A stretch of 37,591 nucleotides of DNA. Source: JAHECQ01 sp047638695 (GTDB taxonomy: Bacteria > Actinomycetota > Acidimicrobiia > Acidimicrobiales > SZUA-35). The notes under the pieces were generated by a model. The model ran no database searches. It worked only from the letters and a program-made list of their open reading frames with translations, and was not told where the DNA came from. Below, in pieces: positions 16,037 to 23,420 of this stretch. The position numbers were made by a program, and so were the translations under genes. Numbering within the stretch: the stretch's first letter is position 1; each line of letters starts with the position of its first letter. The DNA lies in assembly GCA_047638695.1 (NCBI GenBank), contig JBLINY010000036.1, positions 1 to 37,591 of the forward strand, read 5' to 3'.

Positions 16037-18223
16037 ATGCGCTTCACCCGAGCACTCCCAACCCTGCTGGCCACCGTTGTTCTTGCCGGTGCGTGTACCA
16101 GTGACGACCCGGCAAATGCGGGCCCGACCGGCTCTACTGATCTCGATACTCGCAACGTCGCGCTGACGAGCGGCCTCGTGACCACCGGGGACTGCGACGC
16201 GTTGCTTGACCGCCTCATCGAGGAGGGTCTCGAACGAGTTGGTCCCTATGGCTTCGACAGCGGCTACTACGGCATCGACGTCATGGCAGGAGACGAGGAT
16301 TCCGCCATGGACGACTCCTCTTCGGCTGCCGCCCCCGCCACAGCGGAGGCCGGCTCGGCTGGCGAGTCCAGCAGAGACTTCTCGGGAACGAACAATCAGG
16401 AAACCGGTGTCGATGAACCAGATCTGGTGAAGACCGACGGAGATCGTCTGGTCGTCATAACCGGCCAGCGACTCACGGTGATCGATACCACGGGCGCGAC
16501 GCCCCGGATCTCGGCGGAGCTCGATCTGCCCAACGAAGTGTGGGCTACCGAAATGTTCCTTGTCGACGACCGAGTCTTCGTCATGGTGCAGGGATGGACC
16601 GATGTTGGGTTCGGACCCAGATCAATGTCTCGCTACGGCGGATCTCCGACCACCCAGCTCGTCGAAGTCGACCTCACCAGCGGCGACATCGGCCGAACAC
16701 TCGAATTCGAGGGCAGCTACCTGTCGGCCCGTGAGATCGATGGCACGATCCGCTTCGTTGTGCAGTCAGGCATGGGCCATTTCCCGTTTGTCTTCCCATC
16801 AAACCAGGCGGCCGAAGAAGGAGCGGAGACAGCCAACCGAGCCATCATCGCTGACAGCACCATTGATCAATGGCTGTCGTCCTACCGATTGACCGAGAAC
16901 GGAGCGGAGATCACCGCTGGTCAACTCGTGGACTGCGATCGCATGCACCTGCCGGCTGACTTCGCCGGATTCGGCACCATTGCGGTGCTCACCATCGATG
17001 GTGAGGCTGGCCTTGAACCAATTGATGCCCTTGGTGTCGTGACCGACGGCCAGACAATCTATGCCTCAACCGATCGCCTCACCGTCGCGACCGCCCGTTG
17101 GCCCGAATTCACCGCTGACGGCCAGGCGACCGCCGATTCTGACTTCGCCACCGAGCTGCACAACTTCGACATCACCGACCCGAAGCAGGCCAGCTACACC
17201 GGCTCGGGTGCTGTCCCCGGCTATCTGCTCAGCCAGTACAGCCTGTCTGAGCACAACGGATATTTGAGGGCTGCCACAACCGCTGGCGATCCGTGGTCGG
17301 GCCAGGAGTCCGAAAGCATGATCACCGTCCTCGAAGAGCTCGACGGCAAGCTGGTGACCGTGGGTCAAGTCGATGGTCTCGGCAAAGGCGAGCGCATCTT
17401 TGCCGTGCGATTCATGGGCGATGTCGGTTACGTCGTCACCTTCGAACAAATCGATCCGCTGTACATCGTCGATCTCAGCGATCCCACCAACCCGAATGTC
17501 ACCGGCGAACTGAAGATCCCGGGCTTCTCGACCTACCTTCACCCGATTGATGACGGTCTACTCCTCGGCGTTGGCCAAGATGCCACCGACGAAGGGTTCA
17601 CCACTGGCGGCCAGGTCTCTGCCTTCGATGTCAGCGATATGAGCAACCCGCTGCGGGTGGACCAGCTCGACCTCGGAGCAGACTCACATAGCTCGGTCGA
17701 TTGGGACCCTCGAGCATTCACCTGGTGGGGCCCGGAGCGCATCGCCTTTGTGCCCGTTAGCTGGTGGCGCTGGAACGACACCGACCAGACCGAGGACAAC
17801 GGCAGCCAGGTTGTCGTTGTGGCCATCGATGCCGACGGCAACCTGGTCGAGCGAGGTCGCATCGGCCACCCCGTGAACAGTGAATGCGAGCGCTACGAGA
17901 CCAGCGTTGAACTCGAAGAAGAACTCGCTGAATCACCCCCACTCGAACTCGACGATCTGGAGGATCGCGAGGATCCCGAAGCAATCGACGCAGAAGCTGA
18001 TCTCGTGACCGAGGGGCGCGAAGCCGCCCCGGCGGACGAAGAGCCGGCCACGATCGTCGCCCCGAGTTCACCAGTGGAGCCCGACTACTGCTGGAGCTAC
18101 CAGCCAGAGATTCGGCGCAGCGTGATCATCGGCGACACCGTCTACACGGTGTCGGAGGCCGGTGTGCTGGCCAGCCACCTCAATGACTTTTCCGACATCA
18201 CCTGGCTCGCAACGAACCAATAG
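16037..18223 (+). CDS. secreted beta-propeller lipoprotein
   Basis: This 728-residue protein has a lipoprotein signal (MRFTRALPTLLATVVLAGAC; lipobox LAGAC), so it should be tethered to the outer face of the membrane. The hallmark TGVDEPDLVKTDGDRLVVI begins a large beta-propeller of the Beta_propel type (Pfam family of secreted beta-propeller proteins). It continues with repeated blades such as DRVFVMVQGWTDVG, FAVRFMGDVGYVVTFEQIDP and LYIVDLSDPTNPNVTGELKI. Near the C-terminus is a long acidic insert (ELEEELAESPPLELDDLEDR onward) before a last blade. ATG 16037 is chosen because it starts the signal peptide and AGGA lies 10 nt before it. The ligand is unknown; the family is thought to act in surface interactions. 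Confidence 0.88.
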   Translation: MRFTRALPTLLATVVLAGACTSDDPANAGPTGSTDLDTRNVALTSGLVTTGDCDALLDRLIEEGLERVGPYGFDSGYYGIDVMAGDEDSAMDDSSSAAAPATAEAGSAGESSRDFSGTNNQETGVDEPDLVKTDGDRLVVITGQRLTVIDTTGATPRISAELDLPNEVWATEMFLVDDRVFVMVQGWTDVGFGPRSMSRYGGSPTTQLVEVDLTSGDIGRTLEFEGSYLSAREIDGTIRFVVQSGMGHFPFVFPSNQAAEEGAETANRAIIADSTIDQWLSSYRLTENGAEITAGQLVDCDRMHLPADFAGFGTIAVLTIDGEAGLEPIDALGVVTDGQTIYASTDRLTVATARWPEFTADGQATADSDFATELHNFDITDPKQASYTGSGAVPGYLLSQYSLSEHNGYLRAATTAGDPWSGQESESMITVLEELDGKLVTVGQVDGLGKGERIFAVRFMGDVGYVVTFEQIDPLYIVDLSDPTNPNVTGELKIPGFSTYLHPIDDGLLLGVGQDATDEGFTTGGQVSAFDVSDMSNPLRVDQLDLGADSHSSVDWDPRAFTWWGPERIAFVPVSWWRWNDTDQTEDNGSQVVVVAIDADGNLVERGRIGHPVNSECERYETSVELEEELAESPPLELDDLEDREDPEAIDAEADLVTEGREAAPADEEPATIVAPSSPVEPDYCWSYQPEIRRSVIIGDTVYTVSEAGVLASHLNDFSDITWLATNQ

Positions 18224-18238
18224 CAGGCAGCAAACCGA

Positions 18239-18257
18239 AGCTGACTGGACGTCAGCT
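18239..18257. terminator. hairpin between convergent genes
   Basis: AGCTGAC-TGGAC-GTCAGCT is a perfect 7-bp stem with a 5-nt loop, in the 53-nt gap between the convergent lipoprotein and serA genes. There is no T-run on either side, so termination is only likely by position. Confidence 0.45.
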
Positions 18258-18276
18258 ACTGGTGAGCGTCGATGCC

Positions 18277-19227
18277 CTAGCGGGCGTCGGCGTTCACCGC
18301 GAACGGAACGATCTCACCGGCCAGCGCCAGCACAACCTGCTCAGCAATACTGACGCCGGCTTTATCCTGAGCCTCGACGGTAGAGGCCCCGAGGTGTGGC
18401 GTAACGATGACGTTCGGCAGTTCGAACAACGGCGACTCGGTTGTTGGCTCGTTCTCGAACACGTCAAGCGCCGCCGCTCCGACTTTGCCCGACTGGAGGC
18501 CTTCCAGCAGAGCGAGTTCGTCGACGATCCCGCCACGAGCGACGTTGATGATTCGAACCCCGTCCTTGGCCTTGGCCAGGAACTCGCGACCGATGAGCCC
18601 AACAGTCTCCGGGGTCCGAGCCACGTGGCACGTCACGATGTCGGCCTCGGCGGCCAAGGTGTCGAGATCAACGAGATCCACGGCCATGTCGACGATTGAA
18701 TCGTCGGCGATGAATGGGTCGTAGGCCACGATGCGCATGCCGAACGCCAAAGCTCGGTCGGCGACCAGCTTGCCAATCCGACCAAGGCCGACGATGCCCA
18801 GGGTCTTCTGGTGCAACTCCATGCCCGTCCATTTCGAACGCTCCCAACGCCCTTCACGGAGCGCTGCGGCGGCCTGCGGTGTATTGCGAGCCTGAGCCAG
18901 AATGAGGGCCATGGTCTGCTCGGCCGCCGAGACAACGTTGGACTCCGGAGCATTGGCCACGAGCACACCCCTTTCAGAGGCTGCATCGACGTCGACGTTG
19001 TCGAGGCCAACTCCGGCTCGTCCCACGATGACGAGATCAGTGCCGGCGGCGAGGACCTCTGCGGTAACGGTCGTAGCAGACCGGACAATAAGACCGGCAG
19101 CACCAGGGATCGCCTCAACGAGCTCTGCAGGCGAGAGCCCATACCGAACGTCGACGTTGTGACCTCCCGCTCGGAGCTTGTCCAAACCTGTGTCGGCGAT
19201 CTCTTCGGTTACCAGGACCCTAGCCAT
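18277..19227 (-). CDS. serA: short-form D-3-phosphoglycerate dehydrogenase
   Basis: This 316-residue NAD-dependent enzyme oxidises 3-phosphoglycerate, the first step of serine synthesis. It shows VGRAGVGLDNVDVDAASERG, the NAD fold GIVGLGRIGKLVADRAL, INVARGGIVDE with the catalytic Arg, and TPHLGASTVEAQ with the catalytic His. It ends right after the substrate-domain return (EIVPFAVNADAR). The allosteric-substrate-binding and ACT domains of the roughly 525-residue actinobacterial form are missing, so serine feedback would be absent. I found no continuation in other frames, so this looks like a true short form. ATG 19227 is preferred: TAGGAT ends 7 nt before it (leaderless). ATG 19236 is possible. 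Another hydroxyacid dehydrogenase activity cannot be excluded, but serC in the window supports SerA. Confidence 0.87.
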   Translation of the reverse strand: MARVLVTEEIADTGLDKLRAGGHNVDVRYGLSPAELVEAIPGAAGLIVRSATTVTAEVLAAGTDLVIVGRAGVGLDNVDVDAASERGVLVANAPESNVVSAAEQTMALILAQARNTPQAAAALREGRWERSKWTGMELHQKTLGIVGLGRIGKLVADRALAFGMRIVAYDPFIADDSIVDMAVDLVDLDTLAAEADIVTCHVARTPETVGLIGREFLAKAKDGVRIINVARGGIVDELALLEGLQSGKVGAAALDVFENEPTTESPLFELPNVIVTPHLGASTVEAQDKAGVSIAEQVVLALAGEIVPFAVNADAR

Positions 19228-19234
19228 GCGCCTC

Positions 19235-19244
19235 ATCCTAGGGT
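19235..19244. promoter_or_regulatory. symmetric bidirectional -10 element ATCCTAGGGT
   Basis: TAGGGT (19239-19244) is 6 nt before GTG 19251 on plus; TAGGAT (19240-19235) is 7 nt before ATG 19227 on minus. The two boxes share the central TA, in a divergent gap of only 23 nt, exactly as at 7951-7960. Confidence 0.55.
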
Positions 19245-19250
19245 TACAAG

Positions 19251-20231
19251 GTGGACACACCGATTGTGATTGTTGGCGCAGGACTCAGCGGGCTGGTCGC
19301 GGCCAGGACGCTTCTGGACGAAGGACATCGGACGCTCGTCGTCGACAAGGCGAGATCGGTAGGCGGCCGCCTCGCAACCCGTCAGATAGGGCCGGCGACG
19401 CTCGACCACGGGGCACAATTTTTCACGGTGCGGAGCGACGAGTTCCGCCACCATGTCGACAGCTGGATCGACGCTGGCATCGTCGAATCCTGGTGCGAGG
19501 GGTTCGACCAGATCGATGGTTATCCGCGATATCGGGTCAACGGCGGCATGAGCCAGCTGGCGAGACACTTGGCCATAGGTCTCGACGTTGTCGCCGGGGT
19601 TCGGGCCCAATCGATCATCTTCGATGGTGAGGGCTGGGTTGTCAGCTACGACGGAGGCTCGCGAGTGCCCGACCAGGCCAGTGGCCTCATAAGCACGGCG
19701 CCGGTTCCGGAAACACTTGCGGTGCTTGCTTCGGGTGGGGTTGGCCTCGGCCAACACCGCGACGGATTAGAGGCCTTGCGCTACCACCGCGTCATTGCCC
19801 TGCTTGTCACCACCGCAACGTCACCGGACCTGGGCCACGCCGGCGCCCTCCAGCAGCCAGATCACCCGACATTCAGCTTTGTCGCCGACAACGCACAGAA
19901 AGGCATCAGCGCCACACCGGCGTTGACATTTCACACCAGCCATGAGCTTTCGGCAGAGCTGTGGGATCTTGACGACGCTGCCATTCAAGCTCGGCTCGTA
20001 CCCGAGGCGGCCACGGTGGCCGGGGTCAGCCCTGACGATTTTGGGGACGTCCAGATAAAGAAGTGGCGGTATAGCGGCCCGGTGGTGCCATGGCCCGAGC
20101 GGTGTCTGATGCTTCGAGAAGACCCGGCGCCGTTGGTGATGGCCGGCGATGCCTTTGGGGGCCCGAAAGTTGAGGGCGCCTTTCTCTCCGGTCGGGCTGC
20201 TGGCATAGCTGTTGCGGATCTGTTGAGCTGA
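19251..20231 (+). CDS. FAD-dependent amine-oxidase/renalase-like oxidoreductase
   Basis: This 326-residue flavoprotein begins with a dinucleotide fold PIVIVGAGLSGLVAARTLLD and the FAD-family second motif LVVDKARSVGGRLATRQ. It then has LDHGAQFFTVRSDEF, typical of renalase-like NAD(P)/FAD proteins. The C-terminal part has LVMAGDAFGGPKVEGAFLSG, the second FAD-binding motif, and a closing helix. Substrate is unknown; relatives oxidise amines or reduced nicotinamides. The GTG start is 6 nt after the -10-like TAGGGT and lacks a ribosome site. It is divergent from serA. Confidence 0.88.
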   Translation: MDTPIVIVGAGLSGLVAARTLLDEGHRTLVVDKARSVGGRLATRQIGPATLDHGAQFFTVRSDEFRHHVDSWIDAGIVESWCEGFDQIDGYPRYRVNGGMSQLARHLAIGLDVVAGVRAQSIIFDGEGWVVSYDGGSRVPDQASGLISTAPVPETLAVLASGGVGLGQHRDGLEALRYHRVIALLVTTATSPDLGHAGALQQPDHPTFSFVADNAQKGISATPALTFHTSHELSAELWDLDDAAIQARLVPEAATVAGVSPDDFGDVQIKKWRYSGPVVPWPERCLMLREDPAPLVMAGDAFGGPKVEGAFLSGRAAGIAVADLLS

Positions 20232-20279
20232 AGCAAAACCTGGCCGTCGGCGCGCGCTATCGCACCGTTCACCTGCCGG

Positions 20280-20319
20280 TGACAGGGGAAACGCTTCAGC
20301 TACGGGTGACGGGGAAACA
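20280..20319. repeat. imperfect direct repeat across the hsp70 stop
   Basis: GTGACAGGGGAAACG and GTGACGGGGAAACA occur about 28 nt apart on the plus strand, spanning the last codons and the stop of the hsp70 gene. It looks like a small local duplication that may have set or moved the C-terminus. Confidence 0.4.
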
Positions 20320-22563
20320 GTTGCCCGAATCGAGAGATTCGAGTGTGTGGGATGACGTGGCAACCCGACCGCAGATCACCTGGATGTCAGTGTCTGCCCA
20401 CTTGACTGACTCATAGACGGGCGTGAGGTCCCAGACCTGCCAGTTGCCACCTCCCGTCGAGGCATCACCACTGAGGCCAGCGGTGACCGGATCGGACTGG
20501 TCGCCATCGAAGAAGTGCACATGGAAGCCACCCCCGGCGTTGAACACGCTGCCGCCATTCTCTGAGATGAACCCGGCAGTCAGCTTGGTGCCATCGAAGG
20601 TCACCGAGGTGATACAAACCCATCGAGGCTGCGACATGATCAAGTCGCTGCATTGCGCTGATTCCGGGAGAACGGTGAGCCCATCGGTATTCACCGTCTC
20701 AATCCCGTCGACGCTCCCGGCAGCTTCCTCAAGATCAGCTAGCTCGCTGTCGCTGTTGAGATTGCCAACAAGTTCCACCGTCGAGCCATCGAGCTCGGCC
20801 GTCACACCCTCACCAAAGGCCCTGATTGCTGCGGTGACATCAGCCAAAATTTCGATATCGGTGCGCAGCGCTCCGACGGCACTGGTTGATGTCTCGGCTT
20901 CCGGCACTTCGGTGGTCGACGGAGTCTCCTCCTCCGCTTCAGATGCTTCGTCGCCTGCCGCTTCAAATTGCGTAGTGGAAGTTGAAGCATCGTCGGTTCC
21001 GCCACCCCTGGAGAGTAAATAGCCGCCAACGCCCAGAACCACGAGCACGACGGCCCCGATAGCAGCGAGTAGCGGTGCGCGGCTTCCGGAGGATCCTGAC
21101 GTCGATGCAGCCAACGGCTCGGCTACCGCTGGTGCCACGGTGGCCGGAACGCTCGATGCCGGCATGTTGGTGGGGACCACGGGGATGGCAGGGGTGGCCG
21201 CCGGCGCACCGGGGGCGCTCATCGGGCCGTCTCCGACGCTGGTCGGTGTTGGATCTGGGCCGGGCGTTGGAGCCGGGTCTGGGACCACGGTGTGCGGAGT
21301 CGGCGGGGTGACCGGTGCAGCAGCCTGGGGCGGCATAGCCGGCTGAGGCGCTACTGCTTGCGGAGCCGCAGTCGCGGCGGGAGGTGCTGGCGGCGGTGTC
21401 GGGGGCGCTGCCGGCGAGGGCGCTGCTGGCGAGGGCGCTGCTGGCGAGGGCGCTGGTGTCAGGGGCGCGGGTATCGGGGGCGCAGCCGCAGTGCTGTCGC
21501 CCTGGGCCGCAGCAATCGAAGCCCCGAGAGCAATGGCATGCTTCGGGTGGGCATCGACCGCGACCGGTCGGCCCAGCTCGGACGACACCATTTGCGAGAT
21601 CAAGGGAACACGGCTCGATCCGCCAACGAGCAGGACTTTCGAAACATCATCGGGCCCTACCCCGGCCGAACGAAGTGCCCGCCGAAGCGCTTCGATGCTG
21701 TCGACCAATGAAGGCCGAATAAGCCCTTCGAATTCACCTCGGGTGATGCGCACTTCGGTCTGGAGGCCTGGCAACAGCACAGGGATGGTGGCGTCGGTGT
21801 CAGACGACAGCGCCTCTTTTGCGTCGACGCAGTCCTGACGAAGACGGGCGACGGCCGAGATGGTGGTGGGGTCGTCGTGATCGAGCTCCTCGATCACCCC
21901 GTCGAGGGCCCGAACGACATGAGCGAACACGGCGGCGTCAAAATCGATACCACCGAGGCGTTCGATACCTTCCGGCTTGCCGATGATCTCGAATCCGGCA
22001 TCGGTGCGCCGCAAGACCGCAGCGTCGAACGTGCCGCCGCCGAGGTCGTAGATCGCCAGAACCTCGCCGGGGTCAACCCGTTCCTGGGTCGCGTACGAAA
22101 TGGCAGCCGCCTCAGGCTCGGTAAGGAGTGTGACGTTCGCTGGATCGAGGTCGGCCAACTGAAGGGCTTGACGCAGTAAGTCGTGCTTGTACTCACCCCA
22201 ATTGGCAGGGTGGCTCACGGCAACTCGGTCGGGTTCTCCACCCTCGCCGGCCGCAACGTCATCCAGAACAAACCGGAGCAGCCGAGCCATCAAGGCTTCA
22301 GCTGAATAAGGCGAACCCCCGACGATAATCGGCGTGGTGTCGCCCAGGCGACGCTTGAACTCGCGAGCCACTCGCTCGGGCTCAGTTACGGCCCTGCGAA
22401 CCGCGGCATCGCCCGTGAGAATCGTTTCATCTTCTCGCAGGAAAACGACCGAAGGAATAGCGGCCGACCTGTCACCGAGAGAGAAGATCGTTGCCCTGCC
22501 ATCGCGGAACACCGCGGCAGCGGTGTACGTCGTACCAAGATCAATCCCGACGTGATAGCTCAA
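20296..22563 (-). CDS. membrane-anchored Hsp70 with external BON domain
   Basis: This is a 755-residue protein. Residues 1-355 are a full Hsp70 nucleotide-binding domain: GIDLGTTYTAAAVF (6-19), IYDLGGGTFDAAVL (171-184) and VLLVGGSSRVP (310-320). No substrate-binding domain follows. Instead residues 356-495 are a Pro/Ala linker with three SPAAP repeats. Residues 497-517 are one membrane helix and 520-563 an acidic stretch. Residues 565-632 form a BON-like domain (STVELVGNLNSDSELADLEE). Residues 635-755 form a domain of unknown fold with four cysteines (638, 650, 731, 749). The ATPase would be cytoplasmic, and BON plus C-terminal domain outside. TTG 22563 is chosen because GGAGGG lies 8 nt before it and the family N-terminus begins there. 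It shares a control region with the acidic gene at 22718. Confidence 0.9.
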   Translation of the reverse strand: MSYHVGIDLGTTYTAAAVFRDGRATIFSLGDRSAAIPSVVFLREDETILTGDAAVRRAVTEPERVAREFKRRLGDTTPIIVGGSPYSAEALMARLLRFVLDDVAAGEGGEPDRVAVSHPANWGEYKHDLLRQALQLADLDPANVTLLTEPEAAAISYATQERVDPGEVLAIYDLGGGTFDAAVLRRTDAGFEIIGKPEGIERLGGIDFDAAVFAHVVRALDGVIEELDHDDPTTISAVARLRQDCVDAKEALSSDTDATIPVLLPGLQTEVRITRGEFEGLIRPSLVDSIEALRRALRSAGVGPDDVSKVLLVGGSSRVPLISQMVSSELGRPVAVDAHPKHAIALGASIAAAQGDSTAAAPPIPAPLTPAPSPAAPSPAAPSPAAPPTPPPAPPAATAAPQAVAPQPAMPPQAAAPVTPPTPHTVVPDPAPTPGPDPTPTSVGDGPMSAPGAPAATPAIPVVPTNMPASSVPATVAPAVAEPLAASTSGSSGSRAPLLAAIGAVVLVVLGVGGYLLSRGGGTDDASTSTTQFEAAGDEASEAEEETPSTTEVPEAETSTSAVGALRTDIEILADVTAAIRAFGEGVTAELDGSTVELVGNLNSDSELADLEEAAGSVDGIETVNTDGLTVLPESAQCSDLIMSQPRWVCITSVTFDGTKLTAGFISENGGSVFNAGGGFHVHFFDGDQSDPVTAGLSGDASTGGGNWQVWDLTPVYESVKWADTDIQVICGRVATSSHTLESLDSGNCFPVTRS
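21413..21457. repeat. 15-bp tandem repeat in the hsp70 linker
   Basis: The unit GGCGAGGGCGCTGCT occurs three times in a row (last copy with one change). It encodes SPAAP repeats of the Pro/Ala linker on the minus strand. Copy number may vary between strains. Confidence 0.75.
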
Positions 22564-22606
22564 GCCCGTTTCCCTCCGTTTCGCCCTCCATTGGGCCGTC
22601 GACGCA

Positions 22607-22612
22607 ATGATA
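22607..22612 (-). promoter_or_regulatory. possible -10 box of hsp70
   Basis: TATCAT on the minus strand stands 43 nt before the TTG start, leaving room for a leader with the GGAGGG site. The palindrome at 22669-22688 is about 56 nt further upstream. No good -35 is visible, which fits activator dependence. Confidence 0.35.
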
Positions 22613-22668
22613 GGGCTGCGATCAGCGGCTCGCGTGAGTGCAGCCGGCAACCGCTCCGGGGGCCTATA

Positions 22669-22688
22669 GGGGAATCCCCCGATTCCCC
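22669..22688. promoter_or_regulatory. palindromic operator, copy 1 (GGGGA half-sites)
   Basis: GGGGAATCCCCCGATTCCCC has perfect 8-bp arms around CCCC. It lies between the divergent hsp70 and acidic-protein genes and differs at only three positions from the site at 28240-28259. GGGGA half-sites are at 22669-22673 (plus), 22679-22675 (minus) and 22688-22684 (minus). It ends 16 nt before the -10-like TACTGT of the acidic gene, so a bound protein would cover the -35 position, as class II activators do. Confidence 0.75.
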
Positions 22689-22704
22689 AAGGCGACGAAT
22701 GCCC

Positions 22705-22710
22705 TACTGT
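22705..22710 (+). promoter_or_regulatory. -10 box of the leaderless acidic gene
   Basis: TACTGT ends 7 nt before GTG 22718, with no ribosome site and no recognisable -35. The palindrome occupies the -35 place. Confidence 0.5.
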
Positions 22711-22717
22711 TTGTATT

Positions 22718-23389
22718 GTGACTATTCGAGAGACCATCGACGGTCTGATGACCGACCCGAGCGAACAGGCCGCCTTTCAGGGCGATCGAGCCGCGTACAT
22801 GGCCGAACACGACCTCGGTGACGTCCCAGAGACACTCATCGACACCGCGTTCGTGCACTTCGCAGACACTACATCGATTGAAAACGCCGATGCCCTTGCT
22901 CCGGTAGTTACCCGGGTCGGGCCCGTTCCCTTCGAGGAGACCGATCTTCCCGACGGCATCACCAACGAGCTGGGAGAGGACGACCCGCCGGACCCGTGGG
23001 CCATGCTCACGTTCGACACGTCTACCGAGATCATCGAGGGCGACGGCGAGACCGATCCAGCCGACCTCGATGACACTCCAGGCCTTGAGGCCATCGAGGT
23101 TGTGCCCGACGTCAACAGCGAAGCAGGTTTCGGTGAGGGCGATGCACACATCGGTGAAGGATTCGATAGCACCGATACGGGCGACGACCCCTTCTTCGAC
23201 GATAACGACATGGTCCACGACATTGCCGAAGAGGCCGAAGGGGCCGATTCGCTGCCCGAACCGACAGCCAACGCGTCCGTCGAATACGACTACGACGCCG
23301 ACTTTGCTGACGATGTTGCCGCCTTCACCGACCCGACAGATGACGCCAGCGCCGAAATCGACCCCATCGACCTGGGGTTTGATGACTAG
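22718..23389 (+). CDS. acidic lysine-free protein with IniB-N-like start, 223 aa
   Basis: Residues 1-50 (TIRETIDGLMTDPSEQAAFQ, then GDRAAYMAEHDLGDVPETLI) follow the pattern I recall for the IniB N-terminal region: a helix, D/E-A-x-x-F, a basic residue, a second helix ending in L-x-D-V. The remaining about 170 residues are Asp/Glu-rich, low in order, and contain no Lys or Arg after residue 66. The whole protein has three Arg and no Lys. No signal peptide or membrane segment is visible. It starts at GTG 22718 without a ribosome site, 7 nt after TACTGT. It is divergent from hsp70 and convergent with the IniC-like gene. Its place and the shared operator suggest an effector or client of the Hsp70-dynamin module (inference). 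Confidence 0.82.
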   Translation: MTIRETIDGLMTDPSEQAAFQGDRAAYMAEHDLGDVPETLIDTAFVHFADTTSIENADALAPVVTRVGPVPFEETDLPDGITNELGEDDPPDPWAMLTFDTSTEIIEGDGETDPADLDDTPGLEAIEVVPDVNSEAGFGEGDAHIGEGFDSTDTGDDPFFDDNDMVHDIAEEAEGADSLPEPTANASVEYDYDADFADDVAAFTDPTDDASAEIDPIDLGFDD

Positions 23390-23420
23390 CGGTCGACGAA
23401 CGGCCCAGTAGCGCCGAGCC

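Noticed and set aside
18224..19227. serA as a pseudogene or frameshifted full-length gene
   Set aside because: No downstream frame continues with the missing domains; the end is in-frame and clean, so a short form is more likely.
21413..21457. Repeat array as a CRISPR
   Set aside because: The units are directly adjacent, in frame, and encode a Pro/Ala linker; there are no spacers.
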